DNA of 44,812 nt from Bradyrhizobium sp. STM 3843 (GTDB lineage: Bacteria; Pseudomonadota; Alphaproteobacteria; Rhizobiales; Xanthobacteraceae): NCBI RefSeq assembly GCF_000239815.1, contig NZ_CAFK01000082.1:1-44812 (forward strand). Reading direction: 5' to 3'. Both the position numbers and the translations under genes were made by a program. Positions 1 to 7,873 of this stretch are shown piece by piece (position 1 is the first letter of the stretch; each line of letters starts with the position of its first letter). The notes beneath the pieces were generated by a model that ran no database searches, was not told the DNA's origin, and saw nothing but the letters and a program-made list of their open reading frames with translations.

Positions 1-43
1 TGGGGCACCCCCCTCCCCAACCCTCCCCCGCAAGGGGGGAGGG
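1..43. repeat. G/C-rich palindromic repeat inside the uvrB-like frame
   Basis: Positions 21-29 (ccctccccc) and 35-43 (gggggaggg) form a perfect 9-bp stem with a 5-nt loop. The flanking ctccccaaccctcccc and gggtgcccca-type sequence is typical of short palindromes usually found between genes in Bradyrhizobium. On the minus strand it stays open and encodes a peptide reading PLRGRVGEGGAP. Confidence 0.6.
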
Positions 44-414
44 AGTGCAGCGTCCTGCGTGGATGAATCTTGCGTCCTTTCACGCGCAGACGACCGCGCT
101 CCCACCGGCTGCGGGTTCGGCCGCAGCGGCATCGCGGGCGGCTCGGCCGCGTCGCGCTTGGTGACCTCAGCGCTTTTGCCGCGCGTCGAGGCGCGGGCGC
201 GATGTGCGGCGGCTTCGCCGCCGGAGCGGCGGTCCCAGGAATTGTCTGGCGGCGGCTGCAATCCGGTCGAGGAGCCGATGCCGCTTTCACCCCTGTTGAT
301 CGCGGGATTCAGGAGCTCGGCGAGCGCCGGCCCGATCGGCTGCACGTCTGGCCGATGTGCTTTGGACTTGGGAGATTTCGCGGGTTTCTTGGGAGCGTCT
401 GGATTCTTCGCCAT
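1..414 (-). CDS. uvrB: Probable UvrB (excinuclease ABC subunit B), N-terminal part only
   Basis: This frame is open from an ATG at 414 to the left edge: 138 codons with no stop. The first ~20 residues are rich in Lys and Pro. They are followed by a stretch around PIGPALAELLNPAINRG and PPPDNSWDRR, which I recognise from memory as the long N-terminal extension of Bradyrhizobium/Rhodopseudomonas UvrB. The helicase core would lie outside the window, so the assignment cannot be confirmed here. UvrB is the damage-verifying helicase-like subunit of nucleotide excision repair. The gene is divergent from the alkylsulfatase, with 84 bp between their starts. Residues ~123-138 are encoded by a palindromic intergenic-type repeat read in frame. 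The open frame itself is well supported; the product name is less sure. Confidence 0.6.
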   Translation of the reverse strand, partial: MAKNPDAPKKPAKSPKSKAHRPDVQPIGPALAELLNPAINRGESGIGSSTGLQPPPDNSWDRRSGGEAAAHRARASTRGKSAEVTKRDAAEPPAMPLRPNPQPVGARSSARERTQDSSTQDAALPPPLRGRVGEGGAP

Positions 415-498
415 GGCCGGAATATGGGACTGAAACGGCCGGCAGAAAAGAGCGAAGGCCGGCGTTTGCCGCGCCAGCCTGGAACACGGGGGAAACCG

Positions 499-2478
499 AT
501 GAGCGGAACGCGCAAGGCCTTGATCGCGGGAGCGGCGCTCGCCGCCGCGCTGGTGCATTGTCAGCAGCTGGCAGCACAGCAGGCCGCCGAGCCGGCGACA
601 CGCGCTGCCAACGAGGCCTTCGCGAAGGATCTGCCCTTATCCGATCGCGCCGATTTCGAGGACGCCAAGCGCGGCTTCATCGCCACGGTGCCGGACGGCG
701 TGATCGCCGGCCCGCGCGCGCCGGCGTTCGACACCCGGCCGTTCGCATTCCTGAACAGCGATCAGGTGCCGCCGACCGTCAATCCCAGCCTGTGGCGGCA
801 GGCGCAGCTCAACGCCGTCAACGGCCTGTTCCAGGTGGCCGAGCGCGTCTACCAGGTGCGCGGGCTCGACATCTCCAACATGACCATCATCGAAGGTGAC
901 ACCGGGCTGATCGTGATTGATACCTTGCTGTCGAACGAGACTGCGAAGGCCGCGCTCGAGCTCTATCTGAAACACCGTCCGGCCAAACCGGTCGTCGCCG
1001 TGATCTACACGCACAGTCACATCGACCATTTCGGCGGCGCCAAAGGCGTCATCACTGCTGATGATGCCGCCGCCGGCAAGGTCAAGGTGATCGCGCCCGA
1101 CGGCTTCATGGAGCATGCGGTGGCCGAGAACGTCATCGCGGGCACCGCGATGACCCGCCGCGCCCAATACATGTATGGCATCAACTTGCCGGTCGGCGAG
1201 CGCGGGCAGATCGATGTCGGGCTCGGCAAGGCGCTGTCGCGCGGCACGCCGTCGCTGGTCCCGCCCAACGATGTCATCAAGCAGGACTACGAGACGCGCA
1301 CGGTCGACGGCGTCGAGATCGAATTCCATCTGGTGCCGGGCTCGGAGGCGCCGGCCGAGATGCTGCTGTATTTTCCGCAGTTCAAACTGCTCGACATGGC
1401 GGAAGACGCCACCCACAACATGCACAATCTCTACACGCTGCGCGGCGCCGAGATCCGCGACGGGAGGATCTGGTCGCGCTATATCGGCGACGCCATCGCC
1501 CGCTATGGCGACCGCACCGATATCGTGATCGCGCAGCACCATTGGCCGATGTGGGGCAATGAGCGGATCACCGCCTTCCTGAAGCGGCACCGCGATCTCT
1601 ACAAGTTCATCCACGACCAGTCGGTGCGGCTGCTCAATCACGGGCTGACGCCGACCGAGATCGCGGAGCGCTTGAGGCTGCCGGCGAGTCTCGCCGGAGA
1701 CTGGTCGGCGCGCGGCTATTACGGCACGCTGAGCCACAATGCCAAAGCGGTCTATCAGTTCTATCTCGGCTGGTACGACGCCAATCCCGCCGACCTCGAT
1801 CCGCTGCCGCGCGCCGAGGCTGCCAAGAAGACGATCGACTACATGGGCGGCGCGGACGCCGTGCTGGCGCGGGCGCGAGAGGATTTCAAGACCGGACAAT
1901 ATCGCTGGGTCGCGAGCATCATGAGCCAGCTCGTCTTTGCCGACCCCGACAACAAGGCGGCGCGTGCGCTCGGCGCCGACGCGCTGGAGCAACTCGGCTA
2001 TCAGAGCGAGGCCGCGACCTGGCGCGACGCCTATCTCACCGGCGCAGCCGAGCTGCGCAGCGGTCCGCCGAAGCCGCAAGCTACGGCTGCGAATGCCGAG
2101 CTGCTCAAGGGCGTCAGCATCGATCTCGCCTTCGATTTCCTCGGCGTACGCCTCAACGCGGCCAAGGCTGAGGGCAAGCATATCGTCATCGACTGGACCT
2201 TCACCGATACCGGCGAGACGCAGGTGATGAATTTGGAGAATTCCGCGCTGACCCATCGCGCCGGTCCGCTCGACGACAAGGCCGATGCCGGCGTCAGGCT
2301 CAGCCGCGCCACCTTCGACGCGATCTCGGCCAAGCAGCGCACCATGCTCGGGGCCGTTACCAGCGGTGACGTGGTGCTGTCGGGCAATCCGCAGAAGCTG
2401 CAGGAGCTGTTTGCGATGTTCGACGAGTTCGCCGGCGGCTTCGAGATCGTCGAGCCGCGCAAGACCGCGGTGGAGTAG
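499..2478 (+). CDS. Exported alkyl sulfatase, metallo-beta-lactamase fold (SdsA1-like)
   Basis: A 659-residue protein, matching the usual ~660 aa of linear primary-alkylsulfatases. These enzymes hydrolyse alkyl sulfate esters such as dodecyl sulfate to alcohol and sulfate, using two zinc ions. Residues 1-24 look like a signal peptide (MSGTRKALIAGAALAAAL). The zinc motif T-H-S-H-I-D-H is at 171-177. The family's second metal region (AEDATHNMHNLYTLRG) follows, then HHWPMWGNE. The last ~150 residues resemble the SCP2-like C-terminal domain. The frame is open upstream to position 70, but the ATG at 499 has a purine-rich ribosome site (acgggggaaac) and puts the signal peptide first. It is divergent from uvrB, and no transport or oxidation partner is adjacent. 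Confidence 0.88.
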   Translation: MSGTRKALIAGAALAAALVHCQQLAAQQAAEPATRAANEAFAKDLPLSDRADFEDAKRGFIATVPDGVIAGPRAPAFDTRPFAFLNSDQVPPTVNPSLWRQAQLNAVNGLFQVAERVYQVRGLDISNMTIIEGDTGLIVIDTLLSNETAKAALELYLKHRPAKPVVAVIYTHSHIDHFGGAKGVITADDAAAGKVKVIAPDGFMEHAVAENVIAGTAMTRRAQYMYGINLPVGERGQIDVGLGKALSRGTPSLVPPNDVIKQDYETRTVDGVEIEFHLVPGSEAPAEMLLYFPQFKLLDMAEDATHNMHNLYTLRGAEIRDGRIWSRYIGDAIARYGDRTDIVIAQHHWPMWGNERITAFLKRHRDLYKFIHDQSVRLLNHGLTPTEIAERLRLPASLAGDWSARGYYGTLSHNAKAVYQFYLGWYDANPADLDPLPRAEAAKKTIDYMGGADAVLARAREDFKTGQYRWVASIMSQLVFADPDNKAARALGADALEQLGYQSEAATWRDAYLTGAAELRSGPPKPQATAANAELLKGVSIDLAFDFLGVRLNAAKAEGKHIVIDWTFTDTGETQVMNLENSALTHRAGPLDDKADAGVRLSRATFDAISAKQRTMLGAVTSGDVVLSGNPQKLQELFAMFDEFAGGFEIVEPRKTAVE

Positions 2479-2594
2479 GCTTATCTGACAGCGTCACCAG
2501 CGCCGTCTTTCAGGGCCCGCGATGCCACAGCATCGAACGATGGCGCGCACTTACGCACCTGAGAATCTCGAGAGTCCGGATTCAGCCCTCCGCG

Positions 2595-2615
2595 CAAAAT
2601 GGCGTTGCCATTTTG
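2595..2615. terminator. Hairpin between convergent genes
   Basis: CAAAATGGC (2595-2603) and GCCATTTTG (2607-2615) form a perfect 9-bp stem with a 3-nt loop. It lies between the alkylsulfatase end (2478) and the end of the convergent minus-strand gene (2674). The run of T is inside the stem on either strand, so it is a plausible but not classical bidirectional terminator. Confidence 0.45.
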
Positions 2616-2673
2616 TCGTGCGGAATAATGACGGTGAAGGAAGTCGTGTCCCGCGCTTGTGGCGCAGTTAAGA

Positions 2674-2856
2674 CTAATGCCGCGTCGGCGGCTCGATGAT
2701 GTCGAGATGAACGCCCTGGCACGCCATGCATTGCAGCGCCCAGTATTCGGCGCCGCCGCGGCCGTTGATCACGCGCAGCACCGCGAGCTGCCCGTCGCAC
2801 TCGGGACAACGAGAGCGGATCAAGGCACTCCAGTGCCGGATTTGAGGCTCGGCCAT
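2674..2856 (-). CDS. Small four-cysteine zinc-ribbon-like protein
   Basis: A 60-residue protein with two CxxC pairs, C17-C20 (CPEC) and C43-C46 (CMAC). The spacing suits a single structural zinc site (zinc-ribbon/rubredoxin-like knuckles). There is no signal peptide or membrane segment, so it is probably cytoplasmic. I do not recognise a named family. It lies 69 bp downstream of another small minus-strand gene and may share its transcript. Function unknown. Confidence 0.55.
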   Translation of the reverse strand: MAEPQIRHWSALIRSRCPECDGQLAVLRVINGRGGAEYWALQCMACQGVHLDIIEPPTRH

Positions 2857-2925
2857 GATGGCGGTCCGCGTTTAGGAGGGGCTGGTCAAGATGCTGTCAG
2901 CCGACATGCGCCGGCGGTTCAATGG

Positions 2926-3138
2926 CTATCCCCACCGCTTTCGGAAGCGGTCGATATGGCTCTTCGCGTCGGCAACGGCCATTTCGACATCCGACCACGC
3001 GAAGCCAACTTCGAGACTCGGGAACGAAACTCCATTGATCACCACGGGGCTCATGTCCGTCCGGCGAATCCGCGCGTGCCACAGCCCGCGACCCGCCTCG
3101 AACGGTTCGATGGTGAAGTCCTCATACCTGTACGTCAT
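2926..3138 (-). CDS. Small conserved hypothetical protein (70 aa)
   Basis: A 70-residue soluble protein beginning MTYRYEDFTIEPFE. It has an even mix of charged and aromatic residues and a C-terminal amphipathic helix (VADAKSHIDRFRKRW). The pattern suggests a compact strand-strand-helix fold. Similar short proteins are common in Bradyrhizobium genomes, but I know of no assigned function. The composition is protein-like, and no better frame covers this interval. Confidence 0.5.
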   Translation of the reverse strand: MTYRYEDFTIEPFEAGRGLWHARIRRTDMSPVVINGVSFPSLEVGFAWSDVEMAVADAKSHIDRFRKRWG

Positions 3139-3328
3139 CTAGCAGTCCTAAGTACCGGCAGTCCGAATGCCCTGCATTGTGCCGCGAATCGTCCCAGGGA
3201 CGTCAGATCGAAAGCGGTACGCAACTCATAGGTGCCGATATCCTTCCAACCTGTCGCAGAACGTGTTGCGGCGGCCACGCGGCGCGAATCTCGGTCAACG
3301 GATCTCAGCATATTGCACCAGAACCTCA

Positions 3329-4285
3329 TCATGGATTCGTAACACCATGTGTGAAGCGGTTCACAAGATCACGTCTTTTTTGTCGGCTGCCGTCGCGTGC
3401 GTGCGAACTATCAGGTTGTGTTGCGGCCCCGCGCATGATCCAGCGGCGAAACGCCGTAAAATCACGGTGCCCCGTCTGAAAGCTGCGATACACCAAATAC
3501 CAACGCTCGCCTTTCGGGACGCTGAGCGCAAACGGTGCAACCAACCGGCCTGCGGCGAGGTCGTCATCGATATAGGGCCGGATGCCCATCGCGACGCCGA
3601 GCCCGTCGACCGCAGCCTGCAGCGCCTGGCCATAATATTCGAACACCGTGCCGCGCGCCGTGATCCGCGTGATGCCGGCCGCCTTCAACCAAAGCGGCCA
3701 GTCCTCGGCTGCGTGCGCGACGCGCAGCAGGCTCGGCCCCTTCAGATCCGCCGGTCGCTTCAATGACGCCGCGAGCCGCGGCGTGCACACCGGCAACAGG
3801 TCGGCGGCGAACAGCGGCTCCGAGACCAGGCCCGGCCAGGCGCCATCGCCGAGCCTGATGCCGCAGCTCCAATCGTCGCCGAACGGCACCGCGGCGCCGC
3901 CGGTGGTGATGCGCACTTCGATGTCGGGCTCTTCCTTGCTGAAATCGGCGAGCCGTGGGATCAGCCATTTCATCGCGAAGGTCGGTCCGACGCCGAGCGT
4001 CAGCACGCGCCGGTTGGCCGGCGCCATCACTTGCGCGGTGAGGCTCGCCAGCGCATCAAAGATCGGCGTCAGTCCGGCCTGATAGGCGCGTCCTGCGGCG
4101 GTGAGCGCCAGGCGGTTGGCCTTGCGCTCGAACAGCACCACGCCGAGCCGCTGCTCGAGCAGGCTGACCATGCGGCTGATCGCGGCGGCCGAGACGTTGA
4201 GCTCGGCGCCGGCCGCGGCGAAGCTGCCGCTGCGCGCCGCCGCCTCGAATGCCTTGATGCCGTTGAGAAACAGAAGCCGCCGCAT
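3329..4285 (-). CDS. LysR-family transcriptional regulator (GcvA-like)
   Basis: A 318-residue LysR-type regulator. The winged helix-turn-helix occupies about residues 5-65 (FEAAARSGSFAAAGAELNVS, then ISRMVSLLEQRLG). The periplasmic-binding-protein-like effector domain runs from about 92 to 295. The phrase AVDGLGVAMG and the overall pattern resemble the GcvA/AmpR branch. The gene is divergent from the TSUP transporter with only 90 bp between starts, so the transporter is the obvious target; the effector cannot be read from sequence. The last ~25 residues (after about 293) are rich in Arg and Asp and extend past the usual family end. Confidence 0.88.
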   Translation of the reverse strand: MRRLLFLNGIKAFEAAARSGSFAAAGAELNVSAAAISRMVSLLEQRLGVVLFERKANRLALTAAGRAYQAGLTPIFDALASLTAQVMAPANRRVLTLGVGPTFAMKWLIPRLADFSKEEPDIEVRITTGGAAVPFGDDWSCGIRLGDGAWPGLVSEPLFAADLLPVCTPRLAASLKRPADLKGPSLLRVAHAAEDWPLWLKAAGITRITARGTVFEYYGQALQAAVDGLGVAMGIRPYIDDDLAAGRLVAPFALSVPKGERWYLVYRSFQTGHRDFTAFRRWIMRGAATQPDSSHARDGSRQKRRDLVNRFTHGVTNP

Positions 4286-4375
4286 AGACCCCCAGAAAAG
4301 CTGATGGAGGGCAAGATAACTCAGTTTGCGCTGCAGGCAACATCAGGCAATTCATAGGTGCCGAGGAGAATCGAC

Positions 4376-5140
4376 ATGACGCCGATGCTGATTGCAGCGC
4401 TTGGATTGCTGATGGTTGGAACCGCCTTCCTGTCCGGCATCTTCGGCATGGTCGGCGGGCTGATCCTGATCGGCGTGCTGCTGGCGCTGATGCCGCTGCC
4501 CGCGGCCATGGTGCTGCACGCGATCACGCAGATGGCCTCGAACGGCTGGCGCGCGGTGCTGTGGCACCGGCATATCCGGTGGCGGCCGGTGTTCGTCTAT
4601 CTCATCGGTTGTGCGCTGGCGCTCGGCGCCTGGTCGCTGCTGCGTTACGTGCCGGACAAGCCGGCGGCGCTGCTGATGCTCGGCGTGACACCGTTCCTGG
4701 CGCGGATGATGCCGGCGGGCCTGAAGCCCGATCCGGACAGCATCTGGCAGGGCGCATTCTACGGCTCGATCTGCATGGGGCTGATGCTGATGACCGGCGT
4801 CTCGGGCCCGCTGATGGATACGTTCTTTCTCGGCGCCCACTTTGACCGGCGATCGATCGTCGCGACCAAGGCGACGTGCCAGGTCGCGAGCCACCTCACC
4901 AAGCTGATCTATTTCGGCGGCATCATCGACCAGGCCGCGAGCCTCGATCCGGTGCTCGCGATCGTTGCGGTCACAGCCTCGATGCTCGGGACCAGCCTGG
5001 CCCGCCGCATCCTGGAGGCGATGAGCGACCAGCAGTTCCGGGTCTGGGCCAACCGCCTGATCACGACGGTTGCGAGCTACTACATACTCTATGGCGGGTG
5101 GCTGCTGCTGTTTGCCCGCAGCACACTCGCCGCCGACTAA
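4376..5140 (+). CDS. TSUP-family membrane transporter (TauE/SafE, sulfite exporter type)
   Basis: A 254-residue, very hydrophobic protein with roughly seven or eight membrane segments, of the usual TSUP length. It opens with an FxGIFGMVGG-type glycine-rich first segment (around LSGIFGMVGGLILIGVLLAL), characteristic of the family. A second half-repeat has GVSGPLMDTFFLG. Family members export sulfite, sulfoacetate or other organic anions; the substrate here is unknown. ATG 4376 is preferred over GTG 4358 because GAGGAG lies just upstream. It is transcribed away from the LysR gene and followed 12 bp later by a small gene, so the two are probably cotranscribed. Confidence 0.82.
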   Translation: MTPMLIAALGLLMVGTAFLSGIFGMVGGLILIGVLLALMPLPAAMVLHAITQMASNGWRAVLWHRHIRWRPVFVYLIGCALALGAWSLLRYVPDKPAALLMLGVTPFLARMMPAGLKPDPDSIWQGAFYGSICMGLMLMTGVSGPLMDTFFLGAHFDRRSIVATKATCQVASHLTKLIYFGGIIDQAASLDPVLAIVAVTASMLGTSLARRILEAMSDQQFRVWANRLITTVASYYILYGGWLLLFARSTLAAD

Positions 5141-5152
5141 AGGAGAGCGAGC

Positions 5153-5389
5153 ATGAGCGAAAGAGCCGATCCGCTGGTGCTGGACTTCGTCGAATGGATC
5201 GCCCGCGCACCGCGCAGTCACGCCGAGGTGGTCGCGACCTGGAAGACCTCGTGTCCGCGGCTGACCATCTGGGAGGATGCGGCCGAGTGCGGCTACGTCG
5301 CGCGCGAGACGATCGCAGGGTTCGGTCTCGTGATCACGGTGACGGACGCGGGCGAGCAGCTGCTGCGCGAGCACGGCCGCTGTCCCTGA
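5153..5389 (+). CDS. Small conserved protein, winged-helix-like
   Basis: A 78-residue protein with a strong ribosome site (aaaggagag). It starts 12 bp after the TSUP gene, so it is almost certainly in the same transcript. The pattern is helix (DFVEWIARAPRSHAEVVATW), helix (RLTIWEDAAECGYV), a beta-hairpin (GFGLVITVTDAGEQLL) and a final helix. This is reminiscent of a stand-alone winged-helix domain. No catalytic motif is visible. It could be a small regulator, but that is inference from predicted layout only. Confidence 0.6.
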   Translation: MSERADPLVLDFVEWIARAPRSHAEVVATWKTSCPRLTIWEDAAECGYVARETIAGFGLVITVTDAGEQLLREHGRCP

Positions 5390-5454
5390 AGCGCGATCAC
5401 ATTTCTGCGGGCTCCGGTCAGGATATTGACTCGCGGACGCGTTCCGGCGAGCTT

Positions 5455-5477
5455 CATGCAAATGCATCTTTTGCATG
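5455..5477. promoter_or_regulatory. Inverted repeat upstream of a GST gene, possible operator
   Basis: CATGCAA (5455-5461) and TTGCATG (5471-5477) are perfect 7-bp arms separated by 9 bp. They end 20 bp before the start codon at 5498. A TTGACT that could serve as a -35 element lies at 5426-5431. The position suits a repressor site; the regulator is unknown. Confidence 0.4.
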
Positions 5478-5497
5478 AGCCACAGGGAAACGCGCCG

Positions 5498-6205
5498 ATG
5501 ATCGACCTGTATTACTGGACCACGCCGAACGGCCATAAGATCACGATGTTCCTGGAGGAGACCGGGCTGCCTTACCGGATCGTCCCGATCAATATCGGCA
5601 AGGGCGAGCAGTTCGGCCACGACTTCCTCAGCGTGGCGCCGAACAATCGGATTCCGGCGCTGGTCGACCACGAGCCCAAGGGCGGCGGCAAGCCGATCTC
5701 GCTGTTCGAGTCCGGCGCGATGCTGCTGTATCTTGCCGAGAAGACAGGGCAGTTCCTGCCGGCCAACATCTATGGCCGCTACGACGTGATCCAGTGGACA
5801 TTCTGGCAGATGGCGGGGCTCGGACCGATGGCCGGGCAGAACCATCACTTCCGCAACTACGCGCCGGACAAGATCCCTTATGCGATCGACCGCTACGTCA
5901 ACGAGACCAACCGGCTCTATGGCGTGCTGAACAAGCGCCTGGCGGGGCGCGAATTCATCGCCGACGATTATTCGATCGCCGACATGGCCTGCTATCCATG
6001 GGTCGTGCCCTACAAGAACCAGGGCCAGAACATCGACGACTTCCCGAACCTCAAGCGCTGGCTTGCTGATATCGAGGCACGGCCGGCCACCCAGCGCGCC
6101 TATGCCAAGGCCAAGGAGGTCAATCCGAATTTCGGCCAGCCGACGATCCGCACCGAGGAGGAGCGCAAGGTCCTGTTCGGCCAGACCGCCTCGGTGGTGC
6201 GGTAG
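5498..6205 (+). CDS. Nu-class glutathione transferase / disulfide-bond oxidoreductase (YfcG/YghU type)
   Basis: A 235-residue GST-fold protein. The thioredoxin-like domain starts IDLYYWTTPNGHKITMFLEE, where TTPNGHK is the signature of the YfcG/YghU (Nu) class, which reduces disulfides or peroxides with two bound glutathiones. The glutathione-contacting turn NNRIPALVDHEP and the FESGAMLLYLAEK motif follow. The helical domain contains FIADDYSIADMACYPW, the conserved N-capping segment. The frame extends upstream to 5426, but ATG 5498 gives the usual start and has AGGGAAA upstream. A REP-like doublet separates it from the next GST. Confidence 0.85.
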   Translation: MIDLYYWTTPNGHKITMFLEETGLPYRIVPINIGKGEQFGHDFLSVAPNNRIPALVDHEPKGGGKPISLFESGAMLLYLAEKTGQFLPANIYGRYDVIQWTFWQMAGLGPMAGQNHHFRNYAPDKIPYAIDRYVNETNRLYGVLNKRLAGREFIADDYSIADMACYPWVVPYKNQGQNIDDFPNLKRWLADIEARPATQRAYAKAKEVNPNFGQPTIRTEEERKVLFGQTASVVR

Positions 6206-6225
6206 ACGAGCCGCGTTCCCGCTGT

Positions 6226-6318
6226 CATCATTCGCGAAAGCGGATGATCCAGTAGGCGCTGCTGTTTCGATCAACAATGACCGGCTCGGCGTACTGGATG
6301 CCCCGCCTGAAGCGGGGC
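6226..6318. repeat. REP-like palindromic doublet
   Basis: Two hairpins lie back to back. The first has CATC...CGC-GAAA-GCG-GATG at 6226-6246. The second is GCCCCGC (6300-6306) and GCGGGGC (6312-6318). They are joined by an outer inverted repeat ATCCAGTA (6247-6254) / TACTGGAT (6292-6299). The wording ...tactggatgccccgcctgaagcggggcatgac is typical of Bradyrhizobium intergenic repeats. It sits between two GST genes transcribed in the same direction. Confidence 0.7.
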
Positions 6319-6340
6319 ATGACAGAGGGGGTAAGCACGC

Positions 6341-7036
6341 ATGTCACTCAAGCTCTACGAACTCGTCGGGACCGACGCGGGCCGGCCGTTCAGCCCGTAT
6401 TGCTGGCGCATCCGCATGGCGCTGGCGCATAAGGGGCTCTCAGCGGAATCGATTCCCTGGCGCTTCACCGAGAAGGCTGCCATCGCGCCGCACGGTTCGG
6501 AGAAGGTGCCTGTCATGCTCGACCGCGACAGGACGATCGCCGATTCCTGGGTGATCGCGAACTACCTGGAAGACACCTATCCGGAGCGGCCGTCGCTGTT
6601 CGGCGGCGACGGCGGCCGCGCAATGGCGCGGTTCATGAACTGGTGGGGCGACATCGCCGTTGTCGGCGGCATCTTCCCGTTGATCATCGCCGACATCCCG
6701 AAAAATCTCGCCGCTGTCGATGCCGACTACTTCCGCAGCTCGCGCGAGGCGCGGTTCGGCAAGAGCCTGGAAGAGGTGATGGCAAGCCGCGACCAGGCCG
6801 TGGTCAATTTCCGCAAATCGCTGGACCCGTTGCGCCTGACCTTGAAGTCGCAGGCTTTCATCGGCGGCAACGCGCCGAACTATGCCGACTACATCGTATT
6901 CGGCGGCTTCCAATGGGCGCGCGTGGTCAGCCCATTCAAGCTGCTCGAGCAGGCCGATCCCGTCTACGCCTGGCGCGAGCGGCTGCTCGACGCGTTCGAC
7001 GGGATGGCGCGGACTTCGCCGGGCCATCCGGTGTGA
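6341..7036 (+). CDS. Glutathione S-transferase family protein
   Basis: A 231-residue GST-like protein. The N-terminal thioredoxin-fold half contains FSPYCWRIRMALAHKGL, then EKVPVMLDRDRTIADSWVIA, the cis-proline and Ser/Asp-containing glutathione site. The C-terminal half is helical, with NAPNYADYIVFGGFQW in the family's N-capping position. It resembles the beta-etherase-like (LigE/LigF-type) branch more than the classical detoxifying classes, though the substrate cannot be inferred. It converges on the enoyl-CoA hydratase gene, leaving only 3 bp between the stops. Confidence 0.8.
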   Translation: MSLKLYELVGTDAGRPFSPYCWRIRMALAHKGLSAESIPWRFTEKAAIAPHGSEKVPVMLDRDRTIADSWVIANYLEDTYPERPSLFGGDGGRAMARFMNWWGDIAVVGGIFPLIIADIPKNLAAVDADYFRSSREARFGKSLEEVMASRDQAVVNFRKSLDPLRLTLKSQAFIGGNAPNYADYIVFGGFQWARVVSPFKLLEQADPVYAWRERLLDAFDGMARTSPGHPV

Positions 7037-7039
7037 CGC

Positions 7040-7822
7040 TCAGACATTCGGCGGCCGGCTCGCGCGCCAGGCCGCCAATCCGTCCGTGAGAGCGGGGCTT
7101 CCGACCAGGCTCGCAAATTGCTCGCTCTCGACCTGAAGGCCCTCGCTGATCGCCATGTTCAGGCCGCGCGTCGCGGCGGTGATGATAGCTGCGACGGCAT
7201 CAGGCGAATGTCGGATGATGCGTTGCGCAAGCTGGCGCGCTGCGGGCAGGAGCTCATGGTGCGGCACGACCGCATTGACGAGCCCGATCTCCAGCGCCCG
7301 TTGCGGCGAGAACGGATCGCCGGTTACCAGCAGTTCAAGGCCGCGCTTGCGCCCGATCAGCCGCGGCAGCCTCTGGGTGCCGCCGAAGGTCGGCGGCATG
7401 CCGAGCCTGATCTCCGGCTTGGCGAATGAGGCACGCTCGCTGGCAATGGCGAGATGGGTGGCCTCGGTGACCTCGCAGCCGCCGCCATAGGCAAGACCAT
7501 TGACTGCGGCGATCACCGGCTTGGCGAAGGCCTCCAGCCGCGCCGTCATGGCCTGGCCGCGCCGCACGAAATCGCGGATGGCGGCGTCGCGGCCGGCGCG
7601 GACGCTCTCGGAGAATTCATGGATGTCGGCGCCCGCCGAGAAAGCGCGCTCGCCCGCGCCGGTCAGGATCACCGCGCGCACCGCAGCATCGGTTTCGATA
7701 CGGTCGAGGGCCGCCATCAAGTCGTCGATCAAGGCGTAGTTCAGGGCGTTCAGGCGCGCGGGACGGTTCAGCGTGAGGAGCGCGATGTTGTCGGCGACAT
7801 CGACCAGGATGTTATCGGGCAT
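7040..7822 (-). CDS. Enoyl-CoA hydratase/isomerase family protein
   Basis: A 260-residue crotonase-fold enzyme. It carries the oxyanion-hole and CoA-binding stretch AFSAGADIHEF and the AYGGGCE segment. It also has FAKPEIRLGMPPTFGGTQRL, so both glutamates expected of a hydratase (in GGGCE and KPE) are present. The reaction would be hydration of a trans-2-enoyl-CoA. ATG 7822 is chosen because GGAG lies about 7 nt upstream and the protein then starts like its relatives; the frame continues open to 7855. It is divergent from a TetR gene with an inverted repeat between them, so TetR control is likely. Confidence 0.87.
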   Translation of the reverse strand: MPDNILVDVADNIALLTLNRPARLNALNYALIDDLMAALDRIETDAAVRAVILTGAGERAFSAGADIHEFSESVRAGRDAAIRDFVRRGQAMTARLEAFAKPVIAAVNGLAYGGGCEVTEATHLAIASERASFAKPEIRLGMPPTFGGTQRLPRLIGRKRGLELLVTGDPFSPQRALEIGLVNAVVPHHELLPAARQLAQRIIRHSPDAVAAIITAATRGLNMAISEGLQVESEQFASLVGSPALTDGLAAWRASRPPNV

Positions 7823-7873
7823 TTCGGTTTCTCCAAGAGACGTTGTCGCAAGCATAGGAGAGCTCCGCCATTG

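Noticed and set aside
59..433. A 124-residue plus-strand open frame at the left edge
   Set aside because: The opposite strand carries a continuous frame with recognisable protein sequence that fits an N-terminal UvrB extension; the plus-strand frame has no features.
637..2256. A 539-residue minus-strand open frame inside the alkylsulfatase
   Set aside because: The plus strand encodes a complete alkylsulfatase with the H-x-H-x-D-H motif; the antisense product has no recognisable features.
3135..3332. A 65-residue minus-strand frame between the LysR gene and the 70-residue gene
   Set aside because: No ribosome site, no protein-like pattern, and it overlaps the start of the 70-residue gene and the end of lysR. 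I see nothing supported in 3139-3328.
4352..6277. A 641-residue minus-strand open frame opposite the TSUP and GST genes
   Set aside because: It is rich in Arg, His and Gln with no domain or membrane logic, as expected for the antisense of GC-rich coding DNA. The plus-strand genes have clear family motifs and ribosome sites.
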